A model generated the notes under the pieces. That model had not been told where the DNA came from. It saw nothing but the letters and a program-made list of their open reading frames with translations, and did no database searches. Of a DNA stretch of 64,000 nucleotides, positions 9,065 through 19,260 are shown one piece after another. The DNA is from DATAOG01 sp963753685 (GTDB lineage Bacteria > Pseudomonadota > Alphaproteobacteria > Geminicoccales > Geminicoccaceae), in NCBI GenBank assembly GCA_963753685.1, contig CAVWDE010000020.1, positions 248,001 through 312,000 of the forward strand. The letters run 5' to 3'. The position numbers and the translations under genes are program-made. Each line of letters opens with the position of its first letter. Within the stretch, counting starts at the first letter, position 1.

Positions 9065-10648
9065 ATGCGTGACTTCGCCTTGCCGGGACGCTCGGTCGCC
9101 TACGGCGAGAACGGGATGGCGGCCACTTCGCATCCGCTGGCGACTCTGACCGCGCTCGACGTGCTGCGCGCCGGCGGCAACGCGGTCGACGCGGCGGTCG
9201 CCGCGGTCGCCGTGCAATGCGTGGTCGAGCCGGCGATGACCGGGATCGGCGGCGACTGCTTCGTGCTGCTGGCGCCGGCCACGGGCGGCGTGGTCGCGTT
9301 CAACGGCTCGGGCCGGGCGCCACGGGCGGCGACGGTCGAGCGGCTGCAGGCGGACGGCGTCAGCGAGCTCGAAGGCAGCGTCCACGCGGTCACCGTGCCG
9401 GGCGCGGTCGATGCCTGGGCGCGGCTGCTCGAGGCCCACGGCAGCAAGGGCCTGGACGAGCTCCTGCAGCCGGCGATCGGTCATGCCGAGGACGGCTTCC
9501 TGGTCACGCCGCGGATCGCCTGGGACTGGGCGCGCAGCGGCCATCGCCTGCTGCGCAGCCCGGCCGGGCGGGTCTTCTATCTGCCGGACGATCATGCCCC
9601 GGTCGCCGGCCAGAAGCTCCGCCTGCCGGCGCTCGCCAACACGCTCAGGCGGATCGCGGTCGAGGGCCCCGGCGCCTTCTACCGGGGTGAGCTCGCCGAG
9701 CGCATGGTCGCGTTCCTCAACGGCGAGGGCGGCCTGCACAGCGTCGACGACTTCGCGAGCGCGGCCGGCGAGTTCGTGGCGCCGATCAGCACCCGCTATC
9801 GCGACCTCGAGATCTACGAGTGCCCGCCCAACGGCCAGGGCGTGATCGCGCTCCTGATGCTCAACATCCTGAAGGGCTTCGAGCTCGGCCGGCTGGACCC
9901 GAACGGGCCCGAGCGCCTGCACCTTTTGGCCGAGGCGACCCGGCTCGCCTATCGCGACCGCGATGACTGGCTGGCCGATCCCCGCGAGGGCGAGGTGCCG
10001 GTCGGCCGCCTGCTGGATGAAGGGTACGCCGCGGAGCTCCGGCGCGCGATCGATCCCGAGCGGGCGCAGACAGCGCTGCCGCCGCGGCCTGTGGTCGCGC
10101 ATGCCGACACGGTGTACCTCACGGTGGTCGATCGCGAGCGCAACGTCGTCTCCTTCATCAACTCGGTGTTCGACAGCTTCGGCAGCGGCCTCGTCTGCCC
10201 CGAGACCGGCGTCCTGTTCCACGATCGCGGCAAGTCCTTCGTGCTCGATCCGCGCCACCCCAATGCGATCGCGCCGGGCAAGCGGCCGATGCACACGATC
10301 ATCCCTGGTCTCGCGATGCGGGCCGGCCGGTCGGCGCTGGCGTTCGGGGTCATGGGCGGCCACTATCAGCCGGTCGGCCACGTTCAGATCCTGACCAACC
10401 TCATGGAGTACGGGCAGGATCCGCAGGCGGCGCTCGACGGGCCGCGCAGCTTCGCCTATGGCGGCGAGCTGCAGATCGAGACCGCGGTGCCGGCCGCGAC
10501 CGCCCAGGCGCTGGCCAGGCGCGGCCACAAGGTCGTGGCCAGCGGCAAGCCGCTGGGTGGCGGCCAGATCATCCTGATCGACCACGAGCGCGGCGTGCTG
10601 CTCGGCGGCTCCGATCCGCGCAAGGACGGGCTGGCGCTCGGCTATTGA
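9065..10648 (+). CDS. gamma-glutamyltransferase family protein
   Basis: 527 aa Ntn-hydrolase of the gamma-glutamyltransferase family; such enzymes self-cleave before a Thr and then hydrolyse or transfer gamma-glutamyl or acyl groups. N-terminal GGNAVDAAVAAVAV and IGGDCFVL blocks are present. The predicted autoprocessing site is the Thr in HADTVYLTVVD (residues ~355-365). The C-terminal part has GKRPMHTIIPGLA and GVMGGHYQPVGH. No clear signal peptide, so it may be cytosolic, as in the YwrD/DUF-type subgroup. Start chosen at ATG 9065 behind GGGGGGAC; ATG 9029 is an in-frame alternative. Confidence 0.88.
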   Translation: MRDFALPGRSVAYGENGMAATSHPLATLTALDVLRAGGNAVDAAVAAVAVQCVVEPAMTGIGGDCFVLLAPATGGVVAFNGSGRAPRAATVERLQADGVSELEGSVHAVTVPGAVDAWARLLEAHGSKGLDELLQPAIGHAEDGFLVTPRIAWDWARSGHRLLRSPAGRVFYLPDDHAPVAGQKLRLPALANTLRRIAVEGPGAFYRGELAERMVAFLNGEGGLHSVDDFASAAGEFVAPISTRYRDLEIYECPPNGQGVIALLMLNILKGFELGRLDPNGPERLHLLAEATRLAYRDRDDWLADPREGEVPVGRLLDEGYAAELRRAIDPERAQTALPPRPVVAHADTVYLTVVDRERNVVSFINSVFDSFGSGLVCPETGVLFHDRGKSFVLDPRHPNAIAPGKRPMHTIIPGLAMRAGRSALAFGVMGGHYQPVGHVQILTNLMEYGQDPQAALDGPRSFAYGGELQIETAVPAATAQALARRGHKVVASGKPLGGGQIILIDHERGVLLGGSDPRKDGLALGY

Positions 10649-10760
10649 CCAATTCGGGTGTCGTTTTGGCCTTTTTTCCGCATCAACGCCGAGTAGTGTA
10701 GAGAGCTCGCCCGGACTTCGAGGGCGCGGGCTCGCGATCACGCCAGGGAGGAAGGGCGCG

Positions 10761-12122
<1,362 letters not shown>

Positions 12123-12284
12123 TCGATCGATGCGCCCGCCCGGCGGGCGGCCGTCCGACCCGGCGATCGGCTTCTCATGGTCGCGCCGGCTGAGGTCGGC
12201 CGAAAGGGGACCGGCGCCTGTGACGATGAGCCGATGGCGGTGCCGGCAAGGTCGGTTTGGGCGCTGGAGCCGCGAGCCCGCGGA

Positions 12285-12683
12285 TCAGACCCGGAGGTCG
12301 ACCGGGGCGATCAGGCCGGAATAGTGGATGCGGTGCGCGAGCTGCGCCCGATAGGCGGCCAGCGTGCGCGGCCGGCTCGGCGCCGTTCTGCCGAGCTCCG
12401 GCGCCTCGGCGAGCAGCTGGTGAATCGAGAAATGGGTGCCGCGCTCCAGCCTCGGCAGCGCGAGGTCGGCCGTCGCCGAGGCCACGATCGCGGCCCGCCG
12501 CCCCGATTGCGCACGCTCCGGGATAGGCCGATCGGGGCGGAGGACGCCCGGACCACCGAGGCGCTCGCTCGCGGCGGAGTTGCCGGCAAGGCCGACCATC
12601 AGGGCGCTCACGCCGACCCGCGAGCGATCGAGGGCTTGTGCCGGTCCGGCAACGCCTTGCGCCTCGCGCAGCGCGCCGACCAC
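12285..12683 (-). CDS. hypothetical protein
   Basis: 132 aa from GTG 12683. I include it because every stretch of the frame uses G or C in third positions as the real genes here do, and the C-terminus is well formed (AAYRAQLAHRIHYSGLIAPV then DLRV). No domain recognised, no signal peptide or membrane segment. The upstream end is uncertain because a TGA precedes the GTG by ~45 bases. It may be the distal partner of the 66-aa gene at 12955-13155 on the same strand. Confidence 0.42.
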   Translation of the reverse strand: MVGALREAQGVAGPAQALDRSRVGVSALMVGLAGNSAASERLGGPGVLRPDRPIPERAQSGRRAAIVASATADLALPRLERGTHFSIHQLLAEAPELGRTAPSRPRTLAAYRAQLAHRIHYSGLIAPVDLRV

Positions 12684-12954
12684 CGGAGGTCGTCCCGCGC
12701 AGGGCCGGTCAACGACGGGGTCCGAGAGTCAGGAAAGCCCGGGGGCCAGGTGGGCGCTGCCAACCCGGGCGCGCCGGCCGAGCGCGAACACCGAGGCTTT
12801 GTGCGCCTGGTGCGATCGACGAACGAGTCGCACCAGCGCCGGTCGGAACGGCTCGGGCGCGGCTCCAGCGGCGCGCAGGCGGAGGCTTCAGGCCGGCCGC
12901 CGCACGGGCCGTGCTCCATCCCGAGCATGCCGAGGTACGGCGTCCGGGCGGGTT

Positions 12955-13155
12955 TCAGGCGGTGACGTCGAGCAAGCGACCGCGCAGCGGGTCCGGCTTG
13001 CGGCGCGGTTGGCGGCGGCGTTCCTGGCGCGCCGCCAGGCGCAGGGCCTCCGGCGTCGCCGGCCCGGGCTGGGCGCGGCCATAGCCCTCGAGCTCGACCT
13101 GGCGCCGCGGCAGCGTCAGGCGTTCGATCAGGCCGTTGGGACGGATCAGGTTCAT
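12955..13155 (-). CDS. small basic hypothetical protein
   Basis: 66 aa from ATG 13155, preceded by GAGAAGGGG about 8 bases upstream, a good ribosome-binding site. Codon third positions are GC-rich as in neighbouring genes. The product is Arg-rich (RLAARQERRRQPRRKPDPL) with a hydrophobic N-terminal MNLIRPNGLIERLTLP. No family recognised. Roughly 270 bases without a supported gene separate it from the next minus-strand frame. Confidence 0.45.
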   Translation of the reverse strand: MNLIRPNGLIERLTLPRRQVELEGYGRAQPGPATPEALRLAARQERRRQPRRKPDPLRGRLLDVTA

Positions 13156-13339
13156 CGCATCGCCCCTTCTCGCCGCGCGGCCGGTGCCCGCCCACCGCGC
13201 CGATCGGCGCTAACCTTGAGACCGATCTGGTTACGATCGGCTTACCTTACCCAATCACTAAGCATCGGAACGGTGCCGAGTTGCAAGGCGTGTCGCATGC
13301 AGCCGGGTACCGACCGGCCGAGCGCGCGCCGGCGCCACC

Positions 13340-13549
13340 CTACTCGGTATGTTTTTTGACCGCGTCGCCCGCATTCTCGGCGGCATCACCGGCCTTCTCG
13401 GCCGCATTGCCGACCGCCTTGCCGGCACTCTCGGCCGCGTGGTCGGCGGCCTTGCCAGCCTTTTCGGCCGGGCCCTCGTTGTCGCAGCCCGAAACGGCCA
13501 AAGCCAAGGGAACCAAAGCCAGGGCCAAGCCCAGCCGCAAGCCGGTCAT
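13340..13549 (-). CDS. small alanine-rich lipoprotein
   Basis: 69 aa. N-terminal lipoprotein signal peptide with lipobox ALAVSGC (Cys at residue ~22), then a tail of repeated Ala/Gly/Lys heptad-like units (AEKAGKAADHAAESAGKAVG, then NAAEKAGDAAENAGDAVKK). Predicted to be acylated and anchored in the outer or inner membrane, with an amphipathic helical repeat like those in CsbD-type or LEA-type stress proteins (resemblance only). A monocistronic gene on the minus strand. Confidence 0.7.
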   Translation of the reverse strand: MTGLRLGLALALVPLALAVSGCDNEGPAEKAGKAADHAAESAGKAVGNAAEKAGDAAENAGDAVKKHTE

Positions 13550-13663
13550 CCGGACCTCCTCCGCGTTGTTGTCGATACCCGCGGCGCGCCAACGCCCGCG
13601 GTCGCCAAGGGCAACGCTCGCAGGCGCGAAGGGTTCCGAACGCGGCCCGCAGCTGCGGCCGGC

Positions 13664-14773
13664 TCAGGTGAGCACCGCCACCTTTTTGCGCTCGATCAGC
13701 CCGAAGTCGATCGCGGCGCCGAGGCCGGGTTCGCTCGGCGCGTGCACCAGCCCGTCGGCATCGACCTCGATGTCCCGGACCAGGCCGTATTTCTGCGCCC
13801 CTTCCGGCAGCAGGACCTCGAAATACTCGCAGTTCCGGATCGCCATGATGACGTGCAGATTGGCGACATTGTTGAGCGAGTTGCCGCCGTGGTGGACCTC
13901 GAAGTTGAGGCCGAAGGCCTCGGCCAGATGCGCGGTCTTGATCAGCGCGGTGATCCCGCCCTTGACCGCGACGTCGCCGCGCAGGTAGTCGGTCGCCCGG
14001 TTCAGGATCCAGGGCACGTAATTGGTGAAGCCGCCCGGGCTGTACTCGGTCGCCATGAGCGGGATGTCGAGCTTTGCGCGCAACCGCATGCAGCCGAACA
14101 GGTCATCGTCGGCGAGCGGGTCCTCATACCAGTAGAAGCCGAGCCCCTCGATCGCGCGGCCGACCCGCAGCGCCTGGTCGTAGCGGTAGCTCCAGGTGCA
14201 ATCGAGCATCAGCCGATAGTCGTCGCCGACCGCCTTGCGCACGGCCTGGCAGATCCGGATGTCGTCCTCGGGTCGGGTCGGCGGGTGGATCTTGTACGCG
14301 GTCCAGCCCTGCTCCTTGAACTGCACCGCCTGCTCGGCGTAGGCCTCGGGCGAAGTGAGCACGGCGGACGACGCGTAGGCGGGCACGCTCTTGCGGAAGC
14401 TGCCCAGCAGCGCGTGGATCGGCAGGTTGGCGACCTTGCCGGCGAGGTCCCAAAGGGCGGTGTCGACCGCGCCGATCGCGCGCAGGGTCGTGCGCCGGTT
14501 GCGGTGCCAGAGGCGGTCGTACAGCAGCTCCCGGTCGAGCGGGTTCTGCCCGAGCAGGAGCGGCTTCAGGTTCTTGATCAGCGACAGGCCGTCCTGATCG
14601 GCCGAATGCATCGAGGAGCCGAGGAACGCGTGGCCCTCGATCCCCTGATCGGTCGTGATGCGTAGCAGGCCAAGCTGGCTCTCGCCCCGGAACTGGCCGG
14701 TATGCGCGCCATAGGTGGTCGCCGGGATATCGTCCCAGGCGAACAGGGTGAGCGTGACGTCGGTGATCTTCAT
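13664..14773 (-). CDS. mandelate racemase/muconate lactonizing enzyme family protein (enolase superfamily)
   Basis: 369 aa. N-terminal capping domain, then a TIM barrel with AIGAVDTALWDLAGKVANLP. Catalytic positions visible: a Lys in AYKIHPP, metal ligands Asp in LMLDCTWSY, Glu in FYWYEDPLAD and Glu in LMATEYSP, plus the Asp of RGDVAVKGGIT and His of FEVHHGGNS that form the mandelate-racemase-type dyad. It probably dehydrates or epimerises a sugar acid; the substrate cannot be read from sequence. It lies a few kb from a second superfamily member and a lactonase-like amidohydrolase. Confidence 0.85.
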   Translation of the reverse strand: MKITDVTLTLFAWDDIPATTYGAHTGQFRGESQLGLLRITTDQGIEGHAFLGSSMHSADQDGLSLIKNLKPLLLGQNPLDRELLYDRLWHRNRRTTLRAIGAVDTALWDLAGKVANLPIHALLGSFRKSVPAYASSAVLTSPEAYAEQAVQFKEQGWTAYKIHPPTRPEDDIRICQAVRKAVGDDYRLMLDCTWSYRYDQALRVGRAIEGLGFYWYEDPLADDDLFGCMRLRAKLDIPLMATEYSPGGFTNYVPWILNRATDYLRGDVAVKGGITALIKTAHLAEAFGLNFEVHHGGNSLNNVANLHVIMAIRNCEYFEVLLPEGAQKYGLVRDIEVDADGLVHAPSEPGLGAAIDFGLIERKKVAVLT

Positions 14774-14788
14774 GGCGCTCCCTCGCGT

Positions 14789-15151
14789 TCACTTGGCCTG
14801 ATCGATGCGCGCGAGTTCCTCTCGGGCGACCAACTCCAGGGGGTGCAGTTCCTGCGTCGCGGTGTGCCAAACCAGGCCCAAGATGACCGCCTCATACTCG
14901 TGCCGATAGATGTTTCCGGCGGCCGCAATCGACTGCCAGTCGATGGATTCCAGCTTGGCTTTGAGATCGGCTGGCAAACGCCGACTCGCTTCTGAAATGA
15001 TTTCGAGCGCCCTCACCACTGCGTAGCAAGTTTTGCGATCCAGAACGAAGGATTCGAAGTCCAGGTCGGCGATGAACTCCCTCACCGCCTCGATGTTATC
15101 GATGATGTCCTGAAGACGCTGAGCCGGATTTCTAGAAGGCACCGACCTCAT
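14789..15151 (-). CDS. HepT-like ribonuclease toxin (DUF86)
   Basis: 120 aa HEPN-fold protein of the DUF86/HepT family. The HEPN active-site loop is GNIYRHEYE, containing the R-x-H-x-Y arrangement, and is preceded by RALEIISEASRRLPADLK. HepT toxins are RNases that MntA neutralises, by AMP-ylation of the Tyr in this loop in the systems studied. Its start overlaps the MntA 3' end by 20 bases, so the two are translated from one message. It sits between two sugar-acid genes, which suggests a later insertion. Confidence 0.82.
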   Translation of the reverse strand: MRSVPSRNPAQRLQDIIDNIEAVREFIADLDFESFVLDRKTCYAVVRALEIISEASRRLPADLKAKLESIDWQSIAAAGNIYRHEYEAVILGLVWHTATQELHPLELVAREELARIDQAK

Positions 15152-15491
15152 CCCGCAGAATATTGCTCCGCAAGCGCGGTTTCAGGTTGGCCCGACTGAC
15201 GATGTCGATGGGTCCCTCGAGCGAATCGACGCCGAACAGGCCGGCGACATAGAGCTTGATTGCCGCATAGCCGAACAACCCGATCGGCTTGCTCGGATCG
15301 AGGTCGATCAGGATGTCGACGTCGCTCGCCTGGCCGGCCTCGCCGCGGGCGACCGAGCCGAACACGGCGGCATGGGTCACGCCGCGCCGGCGGAGCTCCG
15401 GCTCGTGCATCTTCAGGATCTGCAGCGTCTCGGCAAGCGTGTAGGCCATCGCCATCGTCCGGTCGACCACGGTATCGGCCAGATATAGCAC
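15132..15491 (-). CDS. MntA-like nucleotidyltransferase antitoxin
   Basis: 119 aa minimal nucleotidyltransferase. The diagnostic motif is FGSVARGEAGQASDVDILID (GSX10DXD), intact. It is expected to modify and silence the adjacent HepT-like toxin. In-frame ATGs at 15455 and 15449 (MAMAYTLAETL) are at least as likely as 15491. The 127-base gap to the divergently read Anbu gene must carry both promoters. Confidence 0.82.
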   Translation of the reverse strand: MLYLADTVVDRTMAMAYTLAETLQILKMHEPELRRRGVTHAAVFGSVARGEAGQASDVDILIDLDPSKPIGLFGYAAIKLYVAGLFGVDSLEGPIDIVSRANLKPRLRSNILRDEVGAF

Positions 15492-15617
15492 GGATCCAGG
15501 GCCGGGCGCAGGATCGCGGGCGGCCGATCATCGGCGGTGGCGCAACCCCTTTGCAATCCGGCGCGGGTAGGGTCTGATGCGATCAGCGTCGGAGTGGCTC
15601 AATCGGATGCGCGCATC

Positions 15618-16370
15618 ATGACCTACTGCGTCGGGGTACTGACCAGGCACGGGCTGGTGCTGGCCGCGGACTCGCGCACCAACGCGGGCGTCGACCAGAT
15701 CGCGACCGTGCGCAAGCTGGCCCTGTTCGAGCAGCCGGGCGAGCGCATCATGGCGCTCTTGTCGGCGGGCAACCTCGCGACCACCCAGGCGGTGGTGACC
15801 CTTTTGACCCAGCGCCTGGCCGAGGAGGCGGGGCCGCACAATCTCTGGTCCGCGCGCACCATGTTCGATGCCGCGCGCATGGTCGGCGGCGTGCTGCGCG
15901 AGGTCCTGCAGCACGACGGCGAGCACGTCCAGGCGCACGGCGATCCCGCCGCCAGCTTCCTGTTCGCGGGCCAGATCAAGGGCGGCCGGCACCGGCTGTT
16001 CCAGATCTATACCGCCGGCAACTTCATCGAGGCGACGCCCGAGACGCCGTTCCTGCAGATCGGCGAGACCAAGTACGGCAAACCGATCCTCGACCGGGTG
16101 ATCAGCCACCAGTCGAGCCTCGCCGAGGCCGCCAAATGCGTCCTTTTGTCGTTCGATGCGACCATGCGCTCCAACCTCTCGGTGGCGCCGCCGATCGACC
16201 TTTTGTGCTACCGGGAGGGCAGCCTGTCGGCCGATCTGCGGATCGACATCCAGGACAGCGACCTCTACTTTGCGGACCTGCGCCGCCAGTTCGGCCAGGG
16301 CATGCTCGACCTGTTCGCGCGCCTGCCCAACCCCGCCTGGATCACCTCCACCGACCCGACGGACGATTGA
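15618..16370 (+). CDS. Anbu-type proteasome homologue (proteasome-type Ntn protease)
   Basis: 250 aa Ntn-hydrolase related to HslV and 20S beta subunits. Start set at ATG 15618 because it gives MTYCVGVLTRHGLVLAADSR, placing the presumed nucleophile Thr at residue 2 as in Anbu proteins; an upstream ATG at 15537 would bury it. The DSRTNAG loop and a conserved Lys in RKLALFEQPG follow. Anbu usually sits with an ATP-grasp gene, an alpha-E (DUF403) gene and a transglutaminase-like gene; none is here. It reads divergently from the MntA/HepT pair. Confidence 0.85.
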   Translation: MTYCVGVLTRHGLVLAADSRTNAGVDQIATVRKLALFEQPGERIMALLSAGNLATTQAVVTLLTQRLAEEAGPHNLWSARTMFDAARMVGGVLREVLQHDGEHVQAHGDPAASFLFAGQIKGGRHRLFQIYTAGNFIEATPETPFLQIGETKYGKPILDRVISHQSSLAEAAKCVLLSFDATMRSNLSVAPPIDLLCYREGSLSADLRIDIQDSDLYFADLRRQFGQGMLDLFARLPNPAWITSTDPTDD

Positions 16371-16940
16371 TCCGACCCCGCGCCAGACGGCCCGCCGGCC
16401 TGCACTGCAGCGGGCGACCAAGGCGGCTAAAGTCGATCGTCGGCCCGCAACGTCTTGGGACATCATTGCGTCTTCAAGTATCGCCCGAGAAACGCTCGCT
16501 TCGGCGCGCGCCTTCAGAATCCAACCAGCGCCAACTCAAGACGGACCGTCAATCGAGCGCCCGAGCCGTGATTTGAGACAACACACAAGTGTCGCGCAAC
16601 CTGGGCCAGGATGGCGCATGATTCATTTGCCATAATTCACAACTGTCGCCAGCTCTGGAAGCTGAAACAAACATTGATTCTTGCTGGAGGCGGCTGGAGT
16701 TTGGCAAAGTTCGTCCAAACCATTGAAAACGCTCGATATCGTTGATCGCCAGCGTTTTCGACAAAGCCCCCGCTGGCTGCCTCACTGCGCCAGCTCTGCC
16801 ACGCAACCACTTGATTCACATGCCACGATCGCCCGAATGGACAGATCTGTCGCGTTGATGGCGCCATCCGGGCACATTGATGCCCTGACGTGTGCATCCC
16901 GCCGACGCCCCATTGCCCTGGCCAGCCGTGAAGGAGACGG
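16371..16940. other. gene-free stretch after the Anbu gene
   Basis: About 570 bases with no supported gene on either strand. The left half is GC-rich and the right half AT-richer. Short open frames have no ribosome-binding site and show no GC third-position bias. No intrinsic terminator with a T-run is visible after the Anbu stop. It may be decayed coding DNA. Confidence 0.45.
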
Positions 16941-17837
16941 TCACAAGCGATAGTAGCGAACGGCGTTGTCGTGGAACAGCATCTGGCGCTCGGGCTCGGA
17001 GAAGTCGGCCGTGATCTGGTCGAAGGCCTGCCAGAGCACATCGTAGCTGCTCTGCAGCTTGTCGACCGGGAAGTTGGAGGCGAACATCGAGCGCTCGACG
17101 CCGAACGCCTCGATCGTGTCGAGGACGAAGGGGCGGATGACCGCGGGCGTCCAGCCGTGGTGGAACATCGCGAGGCCGGAGATCTTGGCGGCGACGTTGG
17201 GTGCCGCGGCGAGGGTGCGCATGCCCTGGCGCCAGCTCGCGATGTAGTCCGGGTCGCGCGCGCGGGGCATGCCGGTGTGGTTCAGGATCAGCTGGATATT
17301 GGGGAAGCTGCGGGCGAGGTCGGCGGCATCCGCCATCTGCTGCCAGAAGATCTGGAGGTCGAACGACAGTCGGTATTTTTCCAGGAGCGCGTAGCCCCGG
17401 CGCCACTGGCGGTCGGTCAGCCAGTCGGCGCGCGTGGTCGCGCAATAGAGTGGCGCGCCCGCTTCGTAGTTCAAAAGATAGCGGATGCCGCGGACGTTGG
17501 GGTAGCGGGCATGGGCTTCCAGAACCGCCTCGACCTTGGGGTCGGCGGGGTCGGCGAAGGCGACGATGGCGTGGGGAAAACCGCCGGAGTGCGGGTCGTC
17601 GGCGACCCTCTGCAGCCAGGCGGTCTCCCGGACCGGATCGCTGCGGTCGATCTCGGCCTGGAGATGGACCGACTTCGCGAGGTCCTGGTTGCGTGCATCC
17701 TCGAGAAAATCGGCGAGGCGGTAGCTCTGGCAGATCGGGGTGAGGTCGCCCGCGGGATGGCGGGTCTCGGGACTGAGCCAGGGGTAGCGGTTCGCCTCGA
17801 GGTCCCAGAGGTGGTGGTGGGCGTCGACGATCTTCAT
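16941..17837 (-). CDS. amidohydrolase family 2 protein (lactonase-like)
   Basis: 298 aa metal-dependent hydrolase of the amidohydrolase_2 family, which includes fuconolactonases and 2-pyrone-4,6-dicarboxylate lactonase. Start ATG 17837 gives MKIVDAHHHLWDLEANRYPW with the HxH metal motif at residues 7-9. Later motifs are LILNHTGMPR and MFASNFPVDK. The frame is open upstream to 18128, but that part is antisense or out-of-frame with the neighbour. It lies 11 bases after the enolase-superfamily gene, probably in one operon for sugar-acid lactone hydrolysis and dehydration. Confidence 0.87.
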   Translation of the reverse strand: MKIVDAHHHLWDLEANRYPWLSPETRHPAGDLTPICQSYRLADFLEDARNQDLAKSVHLQAEIDRSDPVRETAWLQRVADDPHSGGFPHAIVAFADPADPKVEAVLEAHARYPNVRGIRYLLNYEAGAPLYCATTRADWLTDRQWRRGYALLEKYRLSFDLQIFWQQMADAADLARSFPNIQLILNHTGMPRARDPDYIASWRQGMRTLAAAPNVAAKISGLAMFHHGWTPAVIRPFVLDTIEAFGVERSMFASNFPVDKLQSSYDVLWQAFDQITADFSEPERQMLFHDNAVRYYRL

Positions 17838-17848
17838 CGGCCGCGGGC

Positions 17849-19030
17849 CTATTCGAAGACGTGCTGGGCGGTGCGGTTGCGCGCGATCAGGTCCCAGTCG
17901 TAGCTGACGCCCAGGCCCGGACCGTCCGGCACCGGAAAGCAGCCGTCGGGGCCGACATCTTCCAGAAAATCGCTGTAGCCGCAGGTGTAGACCGGCGGCA
18001 TGGCGTTCGGCATGTCCGGGCCGACCAGGGCGAGCTCGTAGAAGTGGGTGTTGCGGATCGCGGCGATGCAGTGGCGGTGCGCGGGGCCCGAGGCGTGCAG
18101 CTGGATGTCGAGGCCGAGCGCCTCGCACAAATGCGCGATCTTCATGGCGCCGGTGATGCCCATGTCGTACTCGGGGTCGGCGTGGATCAGATCACAGCCG
18201 CCCATGATCACGAAGCTCGCCTTCTGTTCGAGGCCGCGGACGTGCTCGGTGATCAAAAGCGGCGTCTTCAGTTTTTCGCGTAAACGCTTGTGGCCGAAGG
18301 CTGATACCGCGGCGTCTCGATAGGGGTCTTCATACCAGAAAAAACCCGCCTCGTCGCAGGCGCGGCCGACGTGGAGGGCGTCCATGAAGGTCCTAAGCTC
18401 GCAGGCGGGGTCGATCATCAGCGCCATGTCGTCGCCGACGCGGGCGCGCACGCCGAGCAGATTCTTCGCTTCGCGCCTACGGTCGCCATCGCGCCAGCCG
18501 TGGATCTTGAAGCCGGTGTAGCCCATCTGCTGGCAGGTCTCTGCGAAATCCGCGAAGGCCTCGGGGCTGTCGAGGCCGCCCGGCTGGTCCTGGCCGTGGT
18601 AGGTGCTGGCGTACGTCTTAAGGCGCGTCCGGAAGCCGCCCAGCAGCTTGGCGACCGGGACGCCGTATTTCTTGCCGGCGAGGTCCCAGAGCGCGATGTC
18701 CAGCGGCCCGTGACCCATGTGGTCGAAGGCGCGCAGCTCGCGCTTGAGGTCGTCGTAGATCAGCTCGCGCGCCTCGGGGTCGCGGCCGAGCAGGTGCGGG
18801 GCCAGCATCAGGCTCTGCGCCATGGCGGCGGGCGTGCCGACCCAGTGGGTCACGTACTCTCCGCAGAGGCCGTCGTCGGTCTGGATGCGGACGGCGTAGC
18901 GGCTGGCCTTGACCCTGCTGCCCTTCTGGTAGACCCAGTTGCCGACGCCGGCCGCGCCGTGCGCGGGCAGGCCGAGGTTTTGGACCTCGTAGGCGAAGGC
19001 CTGGATCTCGACCCGGTCGATCTTGCTCAT
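17849..19030 (-). CDS. mandelate racemase/enolase superfamily dehydratase
   Basis: 393 aa. Barrel motifs: GPLDIALWDLAGKKYGVPVA, GFKIHGW with the catalytic Lys, Asp in LMIDPACEL, Glu in FFWYEDPYRD, Glu-His in LLITEHVRG, Asp in DLIHADPEYDMGITG and His in LDIQLHASG. These fit an acid-sugar dehydratase of the mandelate racemase group; the substrate is unassigned. First gene of a two-gene minus-strand operon with the amidohydrolase. The 230 bases upstream, shared with the divergent glycosyltransferase-like gene, contain a 15-base tandem repeat. Confidence 0.87.
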   Translation of the reverse strand: MSKIDRVEIQAFAYEVQNLGLPAHGAAGVGNWVYQKGSRVKASRYAVRIQTDDGLCGEYVTHWVGTPAAMAQSLMLAPHLLGRDPEARELIYDDLKRELRAFDHMGHGPLDIALWDLAGKKYGVPVAKLLGGFRTRLKTYASTYHGQDQPGGLDSPEAFADFAETCQQMGYTGFKIHGWRDGDRRREAKNLLGVRARVGDDMALMIDPACELRTFMDALHVGRACDEAGFFWYEDPYRDAAVSAFGHKRLREKLKTPLLITEHVRGLEQKASFVIMGGCDLIHADPEYDMGITGAMKIAHLCEALGLDIQLHASGPAHRHCIAAIRNTHFYELALVGPDMPNAMPPVYTCGYSDFLEDVGPDGCFPVPDGPGLGVSYDWDLIARNRTAQHVFE

Positions 19031-19154
19031 CCGTGTGCCTCCCCTCGGCGCGTTGCCGGCGGCGGGGCGCTGGCCGGGTCTTTCCCCGGGCGCCGGTCGG
19101 CCGGTTGGCGGTCGGGCTTACCTTGGCATGGCGCTCGAGCCTGGGAAAGGGGCT

Positions 19155-19199
19155 GCCGGCGCCGGGGTGGCCGGCGCCGAGGTGGCCAGTGCCGGGGTG
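19155..19199. repeat. 15-base tandem repeat, three copies
   Basis: Three consecutive near-identical 15-mers of the form GCCGGCGCCGGGGTG occupy 19155-19169, 19170-19184 and 19185-19199; the second and third differ at one and two positions. They lie in the divergent intergenic region between the dehydratase and the glycosyltransferase-like gene. A slippage-prone minisatellite near two promoters; a role is not evident. Confidence 0.7.
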
Positions 19200-19260
19200 G
19201 AAGGTCGCAGCCGGGGGGTTATGAACCGTGCCGCCTTGCGAACGCGCCGCAGGGTCTGGT

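Noticed and set aside
16549..16806. 85-codon minus-strand frame in the empty stretch after Anbu
   Set aside because: No ribosome-binding site, no third-position GC bias and no recognisable motif.
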